Assembly (NCBI RefSeq): GCF_028689295.1
Contig: NZ_JAQTWL010000002.1
Location: forward strand, 62,001-126,000
Reading direction: 5' to 3'
DNA from: Rhodoferax sp.
GTDB taxonomy: Bacteria > Pseudomonadota > Gammaproteobacteria > Burkholderiales > Burkholderiaceae_C
Length of the DNA: 64,000 nucleotides
Every line of letters begins with the position of its first letter. Position 1 is the first letter of the stretch. Both the position numbers and the translations under genes were made by a program. Of this stretch, positions 36,604 to 45,117 are shown piece by piece. The notes below the pieces were generated by a model that saw only the letters and a list, made by a program, of their open reading frames with translations, had not been told where the DNA came from and did no database searches.

Positions 36604-37242
36604 ATGGCTTGGACACACGACGAAATGGCCGCTTTGGCGGCGCAGGAACTGCAGGACGGCTACTACGTGAACCTGGGCATTGGCTTGCCGACGCTGGTGG
36701 CCAATTTTGTGTCGCCCGACATCGAGGTCTGGCTGCAAAGCGAAAACGGCATGCTAGGCATTGGTCCGTTCCCGACCGACGACGAGGTCGATGCCGACCT
36801 GATCAACGCCGGCAAGCAAACCGTGACCACCATTCCCGGCTCCAGCATTTTTGGCAGCCACGACAGCTTTGCCATGATTCGCGGCGGCAAGATCAGCCTG
36901 AGCATTCTGGGTGCCATGCAGGTCAGCGAAACCGGCGACCTGGCCAACTGGATGATTCCCGGCAAGATGGTCAAGGGCATGGGTGGTGCCATGGACCTGG
37001 TGGGCGGCGTGAAAAACGTGGTGGTGCTGATGGAGCACGTGGCCAAAAAGAAAGACGGCACCATCGACATGAAGATCCTGCCCAGCTGCACCTTGCCGCT
37101 CACCGGCGTGGGCGTGGTGGACCGCATCATCACCGACCTGGCGGTGATGGACATCACCCCGCACGGCGTCAAGGTGGTGCAGCGCGCGCCCGGCGTGACG
37201 ATGGAAGAACTGCAGTCGAAAACCGGCGTCCAGCTGCACTGA
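36604..37242 (+). CDS. scoB: 3-oxoacid CoA-transferase subunit B
   Basis: 212-residue beta subunit. The catalytic glutamate that forms the CoA thioester is in [13 protein letters not shown] near residue 47, preceded by [15 protein letters not shown]. Later conserved text includes [46 protein letters not shown] is seven bases before ATG 36604, so this start is preferred to TTG 36598. It completes the heterodimeric SCOT enzyme with scoA. Confidence 0.95.
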   Translation: MAWTHDEMAALAAQELQDGYYVNLGIGLPTLVANFVSPDIEVWLQSENGMLGIGPFPTDDEVDADLINAGKQTVTTIPGSSIFGSHDSFAMIRGGKISLSILGAMQVSETGDLANWMIPGKMVKGMGGAMDLVGGVKNVVVLMEHVAKKKDGTIDMKILPSCTLPLTGVGVVDRIITDLAVMDITPHGVKVVQRAPGVTMEELQSKTGVQLH

Positions 37243-37247
37243 TCTGA

Positions 37248-38627
37248 TCAGCGTAGCCGGCTGCGTGCCACCCGCCTGAGCAGCGCCGTGAGCCCCAGCG
37301 CGGCAATGGTCAACCCCACCACCAGCGCAATCCAGAAGCCCTGTGCGGCCATGGGGTGTGCCGGTGCCCACGGCATCCAGGCAGGGGCCAGACCCAGCGT
37401 GTAGCCCAGCGGCAGGCCAATCAGCCAAAACGCCGTCATGTGGATCAGCATGGGCGCGCGTGTCACTTTGTAGCCCCGAATGGCGCAACTGGTAATGACC
37501 TGGGTGGCATCCGAGAGCTGGAAAAATGCCGCCAGCAACAGCAGTTGGGCGGTGAGCGCCACCACGGCTGCGTCATTGGTGTAGGCGCTGGCAACCTGCT
37601 GGTTGAAGACGGCGATCAGCGTGGCCGAGACAGCGGCAAAGCCCAAGCCCAGCGCGACGCCCACCCATGCCTGGTAGCGTGCCCTTGTCGGATCCCCTGC
37701 ACCCAGGGATTGGCCCACACGCGTCAGCAGCGCCAGCCCAAGGCTGAGCGGCACCATGAACACCAGTGAGGTGAAATTGAGCGCAATCTGGTGCGCGGCC
37801 ATTTGCGTGCTGCCAAATTTGGCAATCAAGAGCGAAATCAGGCTGAAAGCACTGGTCTCGGCAAAATAGGTGACGCCTATCGGCAGGCCCAGTTTGAGCA
37901 GGCTTTTGATCTCGGGCCAGTGCGGCGCCTCAAAGTGTGCAAATGGCCAACTGGGGCGGTAAACGGCTGAGCGTCGCATCCACCAGATGAGCGCGACCAG
38001 GTTGAAAATAACGGTCAGCAGCGTGGCCCAGGCGCAGCCGACCCCGCCGAGCCGCGGAAAGCCCAGCTTGCCGAACACCAGCAGCCAGTTGATGATGATG
38101 TTGAGCGCCAGCGACAGCAAGGCAATTACCATCAGCGGCTTGGTCTGATTCAGGCTGGTGCTGTAGCCATAAAGCACGCGGTAGCAGGCAAACAGCGGCA
38201 GCGCCAGGCTGGTGATCAGCACGAAGTCCTTGGCGAGATCGTGCACGCGCGGTTCCAGGCTCAAGTGGTCAAACAACAGCCCTGCCAGGTTGGCGAGCAT
38301 CAAGCCGAGCAGACCGATGCCCAGCGCCTTCCAGAGCGCCTGGCGCACCTTGTGCGGTATTTCTTCAAGCTTACCGGCGCCCACGTGATGCGCCACGACC
38401 GGGTTGATGGCCATCGTGATGCCCATGACGGTGAGCATCAGCATGTTCCAGATCGACACCCCGAGCGACACGCCCGCCAGGTCCTGCGCTGAGGCATGGC
38501 CGGCCATGGCCACATCGACCACCGCCATACCGACGTAGGCCAGTTGCCCTACCAGAATCGGCCAGGCCAGATGCCACAGGCTGCGCAGTTCGGTGCTGAG
38601 CCGGTTGCGCTGCGCCGGGTGGCGCAT
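37248..38627 (-). CDS. MATE-family efflux transporter
   Basis: About 459 residues and twelve hydrophobic segments in two homologous halves, beginning LWHLAWPILVGQLAYVGMAVVDVAMAGH, the NorM-type opening of MATE multidrug/sodium antiporters. It probably exports cationic drugs or toxic metabolites. ATG 38627 is chosen over TTG 38651, which lacks a ribosome site. The gene follows mutL at once on the same strand. Confidence 0.88.
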   Translation of the reverse strand: MRHPAQRNRLSTELRSLWHLAWPILVGQLAYVGMAVVDVAMAGHASAQDLAGVSLGVSIWNMLMLTVMGITMAINPVVAHHVGAGKLEEIPHKVRQALWKALGIGLLGLMLANLAGLLFDHLSLEPRVHDLAKDFVLITSLALPLFACYRVLYGYSTSLNQTKPLMVIALLSLALNIIINWLLVFGKLGFPRLGGVGCAWATLLTVIFNLVALIWWMRRSAVYRPSWPFAHFEAPHWPEIKSLLKLGLPIGVTYFAETSAFSLISLLIAKFGSTQMAAHQIALNFTSLVFMVPLSLGLALLTRVGQSLGAGDPTRARYQAWVGVALGLGFAAVSATLIAVFNQQVASAYTNDAAVVALTAQLLLLAAFFQLSDATQVITSCAIRGYKVTRAPMLIHMTAFWLIGLPLGYTLGLAPAWMPWAPAHPMAAQGFWIALVVGLTIAALGLTALLRRVARSRLR

Positions 38628-38655
38628 CAGTTGTTTGAAAGGGCTTAACAAAACG

Positions 38656-40518
38656 TCAACGCCCGCGCATGAACAGCGCGTCGAGTTCGCGCAGGCTGAT
38701 GGGTCGCCAAGTGGGCCGGCCGTGATTGCACTGGTCGCTGCGTTCGGTGGCTTCCATCTGGCGCAGCAGCGCGTTCATTTCTTCGAGCGTCAGATGCCGG
38801 TTGGCGCGCACCGCGCCGTGGCAGGCCATGGTGCCGAGCAGCTCGTTGTGGGCGCGCTGCACCACGCTGCTGGCCTCATGCTGGCTCAGCTCGGCCAGCA
38901 CGCTGCGCGCCAGTTCCACCGCATCACCTTGCGCCAGCGTGGTCGGCACGGCGCGCACCGCCAGCGTCCTGCCGGAAAAGGGCGTGATGTCGAGGCCCAG
39001 CAGGTGCAGCGTGGCGGCGTTGGCTTCTGCCGTGGCGACTTCGAGCGGTGTCGCGGCAAAGGTGGCAGGAATCAGCAATGGCTGGCTGGGCAGGCTGGAG
39101 GTGCCCTCGGTGTCAGACCACTGCGCCTTGAGCCGTTCATAAACGATGCGCTCGTGCGCCGCGTGCATATCGACAATCACCAGGCCCTGCGTGTTTTCGG
39201 CCAGGATGTAAATTCCCTTGAGTTGCGCCAGTGCACGGCCCAGCGGCCAGTCGTTCGCCTGCAGGGGAGCCGCCGTTGGCTGGGGCTGCCACAGCGCTGC
39301 CATGTCACTGACGCGATGGCCCGCCGGTGCCTCAAAATGCATCCCCGACTGCGTGTAGGAATAGGAGGCCGGTGACAACGCCTGACCCCAATCGGTGACC
39401 TGGGCCGCTGACTCAGTGCGGGTCATCGATGCAGCGACTTGCGGTGACGTCTGCCCGGCACGCGGCGCGGCCAGCGCACTTTCCACGGCATGACGCACCG
39501 CCTGGTGCACCTCGCGGCTGTCGCGAAAGCGCACCTCGATTTTGGTCGGGTGCACGTTGACATCGACCCGCGTCGGGTCCAGTTCGATGTACAGCGCATA
39601 AACCGGCTGGCGCTGGCCGTGCAGCACGTCCTCGTAGGCGCCGCGAGCCCCATGGGTGATGACCTTGTCGCGCACGAAACGACCGTTGACATAACAAAAT
39701 TGCTGGTCGCCACGCGCTCGTGCGGCGTCGGGTATGCCGGCCCGGCCCCAGACTTTGATGACGGGTGCGTAGTCCGGGCGGCCCGGTGTGACAGCGCTTG
39801 AGAAATCGACCCATACCGAGCGCTCGACAAAGTCGCTGCCCAGCGCATCGGCCAGGCGCTGCTCCAGCGCGGGCAGGCTGCCCGCCTCGCCGCAGCGCCG
39901 CCATTGTTCGACCAGCTTGCCCTCATGCCAGACGGCAAAGCCGACATCGGGCCGGGCCAGCGCGTGACGCCGCACCGCCTCGACACAATGTGCGAGTTCG
40001 GTGGCATCGGTTTTGAGAAACTTGCGCCGCGCGGGTGTGCTGAAAAACAGCTCCTTGACCTCGACCGTGGTGCCGGTGCTGCGCGCCACCGGTGTGATTT
40101 CGCCGGTCTGGCCTTCCAGCAGGTAGGCATGGGCCTGGCCGCTCACGCGGGACAGCAGGGCGCAATCGGCAATGGCATTGATGGCAGCCAGCGCCTCGCC
40201 CCGAAAGCCCATGGTGCCGACCGACTCCAGGTCTGCCAGGCTGCCGATCTTGCTGGTGGCGTGGCGCTTGAGCGCGATCGGCAGTTCTTCAGGCAGGATG
40301 CCCGAGCCGTCGTCTTCCACGCTGATCAGGCGCACGCCGCCTGCGAGCAGTCGCACGGTAATCTGGCTGGCGCCGGCATCGAGCGCGTTGTCCACCAGCT
40401 CACGCACCACCGAGGCAGGTCGCTCCACCACTTCGCCGGCGGCGATCTGGCTGATCAGTGCGTCAGGCAGTTCACGGATGGGGCGACGGGGGACTGTTTG
40501 GGTCAGCGCGTCACTCAT
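38656..40518 (-). CDS. mutL: DNA mismatch repair protein MutL with endonuclease motif
   Basis: 620 residues. The GHKL ATPase N-terminus has GEVVERPASVVRELVDNALDAGA, DDGSGI and GFRGEALAAI. The C-terminal domain carries DMHAAHERIVYE, which fits the nicking-endonuclease consensus DQHA(X)2E(X)4E with Met for Gln, plus ACHGAVR and CNHGRP near the end. This suggests a MutH-independent nicking MutL. ATG at 40518 overlaps the brnA stop in ATGAGTGA; the track start at 40572 is a TTG inside brnA. It acts with MutS in strand-directed repair. Confidence 0.95.
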   Translation of the reverse strand: MSDALTQTVPRRPIRELPDALISQIAAGEVVERPASVVRELVDNALDAGASQITVRLLAGGVRLISVEDDGSGILPEELPIALKRHATSKIGSLADLESVGTMGFRGEALAAINAIADCALLSRVSGQAHAYLLEGQTGEITPVARSTGTTVEVKELFFSTPARRKFLKTDATELAHCVEAVRRHALARPDVGFAVWHEGKLVEQWRRCGEAGSLPALEQRLADALGSDFVERSVWVDFSSAVTPGRPDYAPVIKVWGRAGIPDAARARGDQQFCYVNGRFVRDKVITHGARGAYEDVLHGQRQPVYALYIELDPTRVDVNVHPTKIEVRFRDSREVHQAVRHAVESALAAPRAGQTSPQVAASMTRTESAAQVTDWGQALSPASYSYTQSGMHFEAPAGHRVSDMAALWQPQPTAAPLQANDWPLGRALAQLKGIYILAENTQGLVIVDMHAAHERIVYERLKAQWSDTEGTSSLPSQPLLIPATFAATPLEVATAEANAATLHLLGLDITPFSGRTLAVRAVPTTLAQGDAVELARSVLAELSQHEASSVVQRAHNELLGTMACHGAVRANRHLTLEEMNALLRQMEATERSDQCNHGRPTWRPISLRELDALFMRGR

Positions 40519-40768
40519 GGGCTGTGAGCAAGGCGGATCGGTGGGTGTTGGTTGATTCGAGTCGCTCAGCAAGCCAGACTTTGATCACTGATTGGCGTGT
40601 GACGCCCAGTTTGCTGGCTTCACGGTCCAACGACTCAACCATCCAGGCTGGAAAGTCAACGTTGACGCGTTTTTGAACTTGCGCCACACGACGCGCTTTG
40701 GCAACATCGAGCTCGGCGCTAATGTCGATGCCCTCATCGAATTTCTGGTCGAAATCTTTAGCTTTCAT
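40511..40768 (-). CDS. brnA: BrnA antitoxin
   Basis: 85 residues, ribbon-helix-helix type. KRVNVDFPAWMVESLDREASKLGVTRQSVIKVWLAERL is the DNA-binding RHH region of BrnA/CopG-like antitoxins. It neutralises BrnT by direct binding and the complex represses its own promoter. The start overlaps the brnT end by 11 bases. The stop overlaps the mutL start by 8 bases, so mutL may be translated from the toxin-antitoxin message. Confidence 0.88.
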   Translation of the reverse strand: MKAKDFDQKFDEGIDISAELDVAKARRVAQVQKRVNVDFPAWMVESLDREASKLGVTRQSVIKVWLAERLESTNTHRSALLTAHE

Positions 40769-41021
40769 AAAGTGCTATCTCCTCGGTTCTGGATCTGCGC
40801 ACGGAGATGAGTCGAATATGGCTGCCGCGATAGGTCATCACGGCTGACCAGTGTTTGTCAAGGATCATCCCAATGACCAAAAACCGAGGCTCGTCCTCGG
40901 TCTTTGCTGGAATCTCCAACAAGTGCGGATCACTCCAGAGGCTTTGGGCATCTTCAAAGCGGATGCCATGCTTGAAGAAATTGGACTCGCTCTTGTTTGG
41001 ATCAAACTCAAATACGTGCAT
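40758..41021 (-). CDS. brnT: BrnT ribonuclease toxin
   Basis: 87 residues of the BrnT (RelE-fold) toxin family. The opening FEFDPNKSESNFFKHGIRFEDAQSLWSDP and the middle RFLVIGMILDKHWSAVMTYRGSHIRLISVRRSRTEE, with basic catalytic residues, are typical. The usual E-W-D-x-x-K opening is FEFDPNKSE here. It should cleave RNA and arrest growth when free of BrnA. The operator palindrome abuts the ATG. Confidence 0.9.
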   Translation of the reverse strand: MHVFEFDPNKSESNFFKHGIRFEDAQSLWSDPHLLEIPAKTEDEPRFLVIGMILDKHWSAVMTYRGSHIRLISVRRSRTEEIALYES

Positions 41022-41059
41022 GGTATAAAAATTATACCAATCCAGAACGTCAAATCAAG
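41022..41059 (-). promoter_or_regulatory. brnTA promoter and operator
   Basis: A 7-bp perfect inverted repeat GGTATAA-N3-TTATACC (41022-41038) directly touches the brnT ATG. On the minus strand it contains TATAAT as -10, with TTGATT 16 bases upstream as -35. Transcription would start within about five bases of the ATG, giving a leaderless or near-leaderless mRNA. The palindrome is the natural BrnA operator. Confidence 0.68.
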
Positions 41060-42390
41060 CCACTCGCCGATGCCAGCAGGTAGCCCGTCAGGCACGAGGT
41101 GGCGACGCCAATCAGCCCTGGGATGATGAAGCTGTGGTTGATCACATACTTGCCGATGCGGGTGGTTCCCGAGCGATCAAACTGAATGGCGGCCAGGTCG
41201 CTGGGATAGGTGGGCAGGATGTAATACCCATAAGAGGCGGCGGCAAACGCCACGATGTAGCCGGGCGGCACGCCAATGGCCAGACCCACCGGCACCATGG
41301 CGCTGATGGCGGCGGCCTGCGAATTCACCAGCTTGGACACCAGCAGCAGGGCGATGGCGTAAGTCCAGGGTTGGGTCTGGACCAGTTCAGAGAGAGCGGC
41401 TTTTAATTCGGGCAGATGGGCTTCAAACACCGTGTCGGCCATCCAGGCAATGCCGAACACGGCCACCACGGCAATCATGCCGGCGCGGAACACTTCGGTC
41501 TTGCCAATCAGAGTCGGATCGGTTTTGGTGAGCATGATCATCAGTGCACCCGCCAGCAGCATGAACATCTGGATGGTGAGCACCATCGACAGCGGCTTGC
41601 CATCGAAGGCTGGCCGCAGGCTGGGGTAAGCACCCAAAAAGGCCACCACGGCAATCGCACCGAGGAAAATCCACATCGCGGTCCATTGGTCGCTGGAGAG
41701 GGTTTTGTTCATCAGCGTGGCGCTGTCGCCGTAGATCATTTTGCGTTGTTCAGGGTCGGCAATGCGCGCCTGAAACTCGGGGTCTTTATCAAGGTCTTTG
41801 CCGCGGAACCAGCTGAAAATACCAATGACCAGCACCCCGGCCAGGGTCGAGGGGATGGTGATGGACAGCACCTGGATAAAGTCGATCACGTGGCCATCGA
41901 CGGGAACCTTGGCCAAAAAGGCCACCAAAGACACCACGGCCACCGACACCGGGCTGGCCAGGATACCCATCTGGCTGGCGATGGACGATGCCGCCATGGG
42001 CCGCTCGGGCCGAATGCCGTTCTTGATGGCAATGTCATAAATGATGGGCAGCATGGTGTACACCACGTGGCCGGTGCCACACAAGATGGTCAGGAAACAG
42101 GTGACAAAAGGCGCCAGGATCGAGATGTACTTCGGATTGCGGCGCAGCAGTTTTTCCGCGCCCTTGAGCATCACTTCCAGGCCACCCGATGCCTGCAAGG
42201 TGGCGGAAGCTGCCACCACGGCGATGATGGTGAGCATCACATCGACCGGTGGCTTGCCGGGCTTGAGACCAAACACAAAGGTCATGATGACAATGCCGAT
42301 GCCGCCCAGCAGCCCCAGCGCCACACCGCCTTTTCTGGCACCGTAAAACAGGCAGACCAGAATGACAATCAGTTGCAGAAAAATGTCCAC
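41050..42390 (-). CDS. Anaerobic C4-dicarboxylate transporter, Dcu family
   Basis: 446 residues from GTG 42390, the same length as E. coli DcuB. Text such as [37 protein letters not shown] at the start and [19 protein letters not shown] and [20 protein letters not shown] in the middle is characteristic of DcuA/DcuB. It exchanges fumarate, malate, aspartate and succinate in anaerobic respiration. AAGGAG is six bases before the GTG, so the longer track start at 42477 is rejected. A perfect FNR box lies upstream. Confidence 0.92.
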   Translation of the reverse strand: MDIFLQLIVILVCLFYGARKGGVALGLLGGIGIVIMTFVFGLKPGKPPVDVMLTIIAVVAASATLQASGGLEVMLKGAEKLLRRNPKYISILAPFVTCFLTILCGTGHVVYTMLPIIYDIAIKNGIRPERPMAASSIASQMGILASPVSVAVVSLVAFLAKVPVDGHVIDFIQVLSITIPSTLAGVLVIGIFSWFRGKDLDKDPEFQARIADPEQRKMIYGDSATLMNKTLSSDQWTAMWIFLGAIAVVAFLGAYPSLRPAFDGKPLSMVLTIQMFMLLAGALMIMLTKTDPTLIGKTEVFRAGMIAVVAVFGIAWMADTVFEAHLPELKAALSELVQTQPWTYAIALLLVSKLVNSQAAAISAMVPVGLAIGVPPGYIVAFAAASYGYYILPTYPSDLAAIQFDRSGTTRIGKYVINHSFIIPGLIGVATSCLTGYLLASASGLI

Positions 42391-42463
42391 ATTCAGCTCC
42401 TTCAAAGAAGGCTCTACTGTAAACATAATTAGGGTAAACCCTAGGTATTGACCTGTAGCTTGT

Positions 42464-42477
42464 TTGATTTGAATCAA
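42464..42477 (-). promoter_or_regulatory. FNR/ANR box before the dcu gene
   Basis: TTGAT-TTGA-ATCAA is an exact match to the FNR consensus TTGAT-N4-ATCAA, centred 80 bases before the dcu GTG on the minus strand. A weak TAGGGT lies at the distance expected for a -10 box with class II activation. Oxygen-controlled expression fits an anaerobic dicarboxylate carrier. Confidence 0.75.
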
Positions 42478-42576
42478 TCAAGCTGGATAAACTGTAATTA
42501 TTCTTTAATTATTTACGCTTGACATGTCTTTTGCCAGCCACTGGAGGCCTCCACTTGCCGGGGATAATCCAGTCGC

Positions 42577-43221
42577 ATGGACATCATCAGCTTTCTTCTT
42601 GACTTCATCCTCCACGTGGACAAACACCTGGAGGCCTTCGTGCAAAGCTACGGCGTGTGGGTCTATGCGCTGCTGTTTTTGATCATTTTTGTCGAAACCG
42701 GTCTGGTCGTGATGCCGTTTTTGCCGGGCGACTCGCTACTGTTCGTGGTGGGCGCGCTCTGTGGCGCGGGGCTGATGAGCTACCCGGTGGCGGTCTCGGT
42801 GCTGTTGCTGGCTGCAGTTTTGGGCGACCAATGCAACTTCACCATTGGACGCTATTTCGGGCCCAAGGTGTTCAAGTGGGAAAACTCGCGCCTGTTCAAC
42901 AAGGCGGCGTTCGACCGCACGCACAATTTTTACGAGCGTTACGGCGGTATCACCATCATTCTGGCGCGCTTCATGCCGTTCCTGCGCACTTTTGCGCCCT
43001 TCGTGGCCGGGGTGGCAGCCATGAGTCGCGTCAAGTTCACCCTGTTCAACGTGGCGGGCGCCGTGATCTGGGTGCTGGGCATTTGCACGGCGGGCTTCTT
43101 TTTGGGCAGCATTCCGTGGGTCAAAGTGAATCTGGACAAGATCATCTGGGCAATGATTCTGGTGCCGGGTCTGATTGTATTGTTCGGCGCCTGGAAAGCA
43201 CGCAACCAGCCGGTCACGTAG
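42577..43221 (+). CDS. DedA-family membrane protein
   Basis: 214 residues. The DedA/VTT signature FVETGLVVMPFLPGDSLLFVVGALCG near residues 40-65 and the amphipathic ARFMPFLRTFAPFVAGVAAM near 130 (Arg in the F-x-R motif) are clear, with four to five membrane spans. DedA proteins support membrane lipid homeostasis and carrier-lipid or phospholipid flipping. The 3' end overlaps the convergent amiC gene by eight bases. Confidence 0.93.
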   Translation: MDIISFLLDFILHVDKHLEAFVQSYGVWVYALLFLIIFVETGLVVMPFLPGDSLLFVVGALCGAGLMSYPVAVSVLLLAAVLGDQCNFTIGRYFGPKVFKWENSRLFNKAAFDRTHNFYERYGGITIILARFMPFLRTFAPFVAGVAAMSRVKFTLFNVAGAVIWVLGICTAGFFLGSIPWVKVNLDKIIWAMILVPGLIVLFGAWKARNQPVT

Positions 43222-44569
43222 TCCGGCTGCGCGCCAGCGGCGGATTTTTGGAAAAATAGGCCTCGATGCCGCGCATCAGGGCGTCGGCCAGTTGAATTTG
43301 GTAGGCATCGCTGTTGAGCTTGGCTTCCTCGTCCGGGTTGCTGATGAACGCGGCTTCCACCAGCACGCTGGGAATATCGGGCGCCTTGAGCACGGCAAAG
43401 CCGGCCTGCTCGACGCGCGGCTTGTGCAGTTTGCCGACGCGGCCGATTTCCCTCAGCATGGCGCCGCCCAATTGCAGGCTGTCCTTGATCTGGGCAGCGG
43501 TGCTCATGTCGAGCAGGGCGCGCTTGACCTGGGCATCCCGGGCGCGCACATTCAGCCCGCCGATCACGTCGGCCTTGTTTTCCTTGGCAGCCATCCAGCG
43601 CGCGGCGCTGCTGGAGGCGCCGTCCTGGCTCAGGGCGAACACGCTGGCACCCTGGGGTCGCGGCGTAAAAAAGGCATCGGCGTGCAGACTGATGAAGAGA
43701 TCGGCCTGCACCCGGCGCGCCTTGTCCACCCGGATGTGCAGCGGCACAAAGAAGTCGGCATCGCGGGTTAAAAAAGCGCGCATCGGATTGCCGTTGCTCG
43801 ATGCAGCGTTGATGCGGTCGCGCAGTCGATGAGCCAGGCGCAGCGCCACGTCTTTTTCGCGCGTGCCGCCGGGGCCGATAGCGCCGGGGTCCTCACCGCC
43901 GTGACCGGCATCGAGCGCAATGATGATCAGTCGGTCGGTAGCGCTCGGTGCCGGCACGCTCATGCTTTGCGACGACAGCCTTCTGATTTCTTTTTTACCC
44001 CCGGACCCGGCAGGCAGTGCTGATGCACGGACAGGCGGCGGCTGGGTTTTTTGCGCAATCAAATCACCCAGCGGATCACTGGCTGGCGCCGTGGCCGCAG
44101 CGGTACTGGCGCTCTCCTGGAGGCGCTCGGCGATCAGGGCTTCCAGCGGGTCTGCCACCTGGGTCGGGTACAAATCGAATACCAGCCGATGCTGGTAGGC
44201 CGCCACCGGCGTCAGGGTGAACACCTGCGGCGCAATGGGCTGCTTGAGGTCAAACACCAGCCGCACAACACTCGGGCCGAACTGGCCCACGCGAATGCCG
44301 GAAATGGTCGGGTCGTTGGCGCTCACCTTGGCCACCAGTTCCTTGAGCGCCGGATTCAGGTCGATTCCTTGCACGTCCACCGCCAGTCGAGGCGGGGTGG
44401 GAATAAAAGTCTGGTTGAAACTCAGGCGCGCGTCGGATTCGATGGTGACACGCGAATAGTCGGGCGCCGGCCAGACCCGCACTGCCACGATGCTGGCGCC
44501 GCGCGCCAGATGCTGCGCGCCCAGCAACAGCACCAGCGTGCCGGACTGCAGCAGCTGGCGGCGTTTCAT
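43214..44569 (-). CDS. amiC: N-acetylmuramoyl-L-alanine amidase (AmiC type)
   Basis: 451 residues: an N-terminal twin-arginine-like signal (MKRRQLLQSG then a hydrophobic stretch to RGAS), an AMIN domain (about 25-135) for septal targeting, a proline/alanine linker, and an Amidase_3 domain. Zinc ligands sit in LDAGHGGEDPGA (His), the following Glu of VLVEAAFISNPDEE, and SLHADAF (His). It cleaves septal peptidoglycan to separate daughter cells. It overlaps the tsaE stop by four bases (ATGA), implying coupled translation. Confidence 0.93.
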   Translation of the reverse strand: MKRRQLLQSGTLVLLLGAQHLARGASIVAVRVWPAPDYSRVTIESDARLSFNQTFIPTPPRLAVDVQGIDLNPALKELVAKVSANDPTISGIRVGQFGPSVVRLVFDLKQPIAPQVFTLTPVAAYQHRLVFDLYPTQVADPLEALIAERLQESASTAAATAPASDPLGDLIAQKTQPPPVRASALPAGSGGKKEIRRLSSQSMSVPAPSATDRLIIIALDAGHGGEDPGAIGPGGTREKDVALRLAHRLRDRINAASSNGNPMRAFLTRDADFFVPLHIRVDKARRVQADLFISLHADAFFTPRPQGASVFALSQDGASSSAARWMAAKENKADVIGGLNVRARDAQVKRALLDMSTAAQIKDSLQLGGAMLREIGRVGKLHKPRVEQAGFAVLKAPDIPSVLVEAAFISNPDEEAKLNSDAYQIQLADALMRGIEAYFSKNPPLARSRTT

Positions 44570-45117
44570 GGTCTGTCCTCATCAGGCGCCGAATTTGCAA
44601 GCTGATGGAGCAGGCTTGCACCCAGCTTTGTTTGCGCGGTCAGGGTCACCTGACGCGTCTCGTCATCCTGCACATCGAGTTGAATGATCAGGTCGGCCGG
44701 CGGCACGCAGCCTGCGGCGTTTTCCGGCCATTCGGCAATTTTGAGGCCGGGGCTGGCAAAAATGTCGCGAAAGCCGGCATCAAACCACTCGCGCGGGTCA
44801 CTGAAACGGTAAAAGTCGAAATGCCAGATGTTGAGGCCGGGCAGTTCATAGGGTTCCATCACGGCATAAGTGGGGCTTTTGATGCGCCCCTGCACCCCCA
44901 AGGCGCGCAGCATATGGCGCACCAGCGTGGTCTTGCCGGCACCCAGGTGGCCTTGCAGTTCAATGTAGGCTTGACGCACGCCAGGCAGCGCCGCCAGCGC
45001 GCGGGCAAAGCGCGCGGTGGCGGCTTCATCGCACCAATGCAGGCTTTTTACAATGGGCAGGTGAACAACACCTTGCAGCAAATCAACGGCAGTCAATGGG
45101 TCTCCAGAATTCAGCAA
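44566..45117 (-). CDS. tsaE: tRNA t6A biosynthesis ATPase TsaE
   Basis: Walker A is QGHLGAGKTTLVRHMLRALG, followed by the TsaE-specific KSPTYAVMEPYELPG and WHFDFYRFSDPREWFDAGF, and the late IAEWPENA. It works with TsaB and TsaD to make N6-threonylcarbamoyladenosine at tRNA position 37. The reported start is TTG at 45117; no ATG exists upstream of the domain, and a later non-ATG start nearer VKSLHW would match homologues better. The 5' end overlaps the divergent queG start region. Confidence 0.88.
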   Translation of the reverse strand: MLNSGDPLTAVDLLQGVVHLPIVKSLHWCDEAATARFARALAALPGVRQAYIELQGHLGAGKTTLVRHMLRALGVQGRIKSPTYAVMEPYELPGLNIWHFDFYRFSDPREWFDAGFRDIFASPGLKIAEWPENAAGCVPPADLIIQLDVQDDETRQVTLTAQTKLGASLLHQLANSAPDEDRP

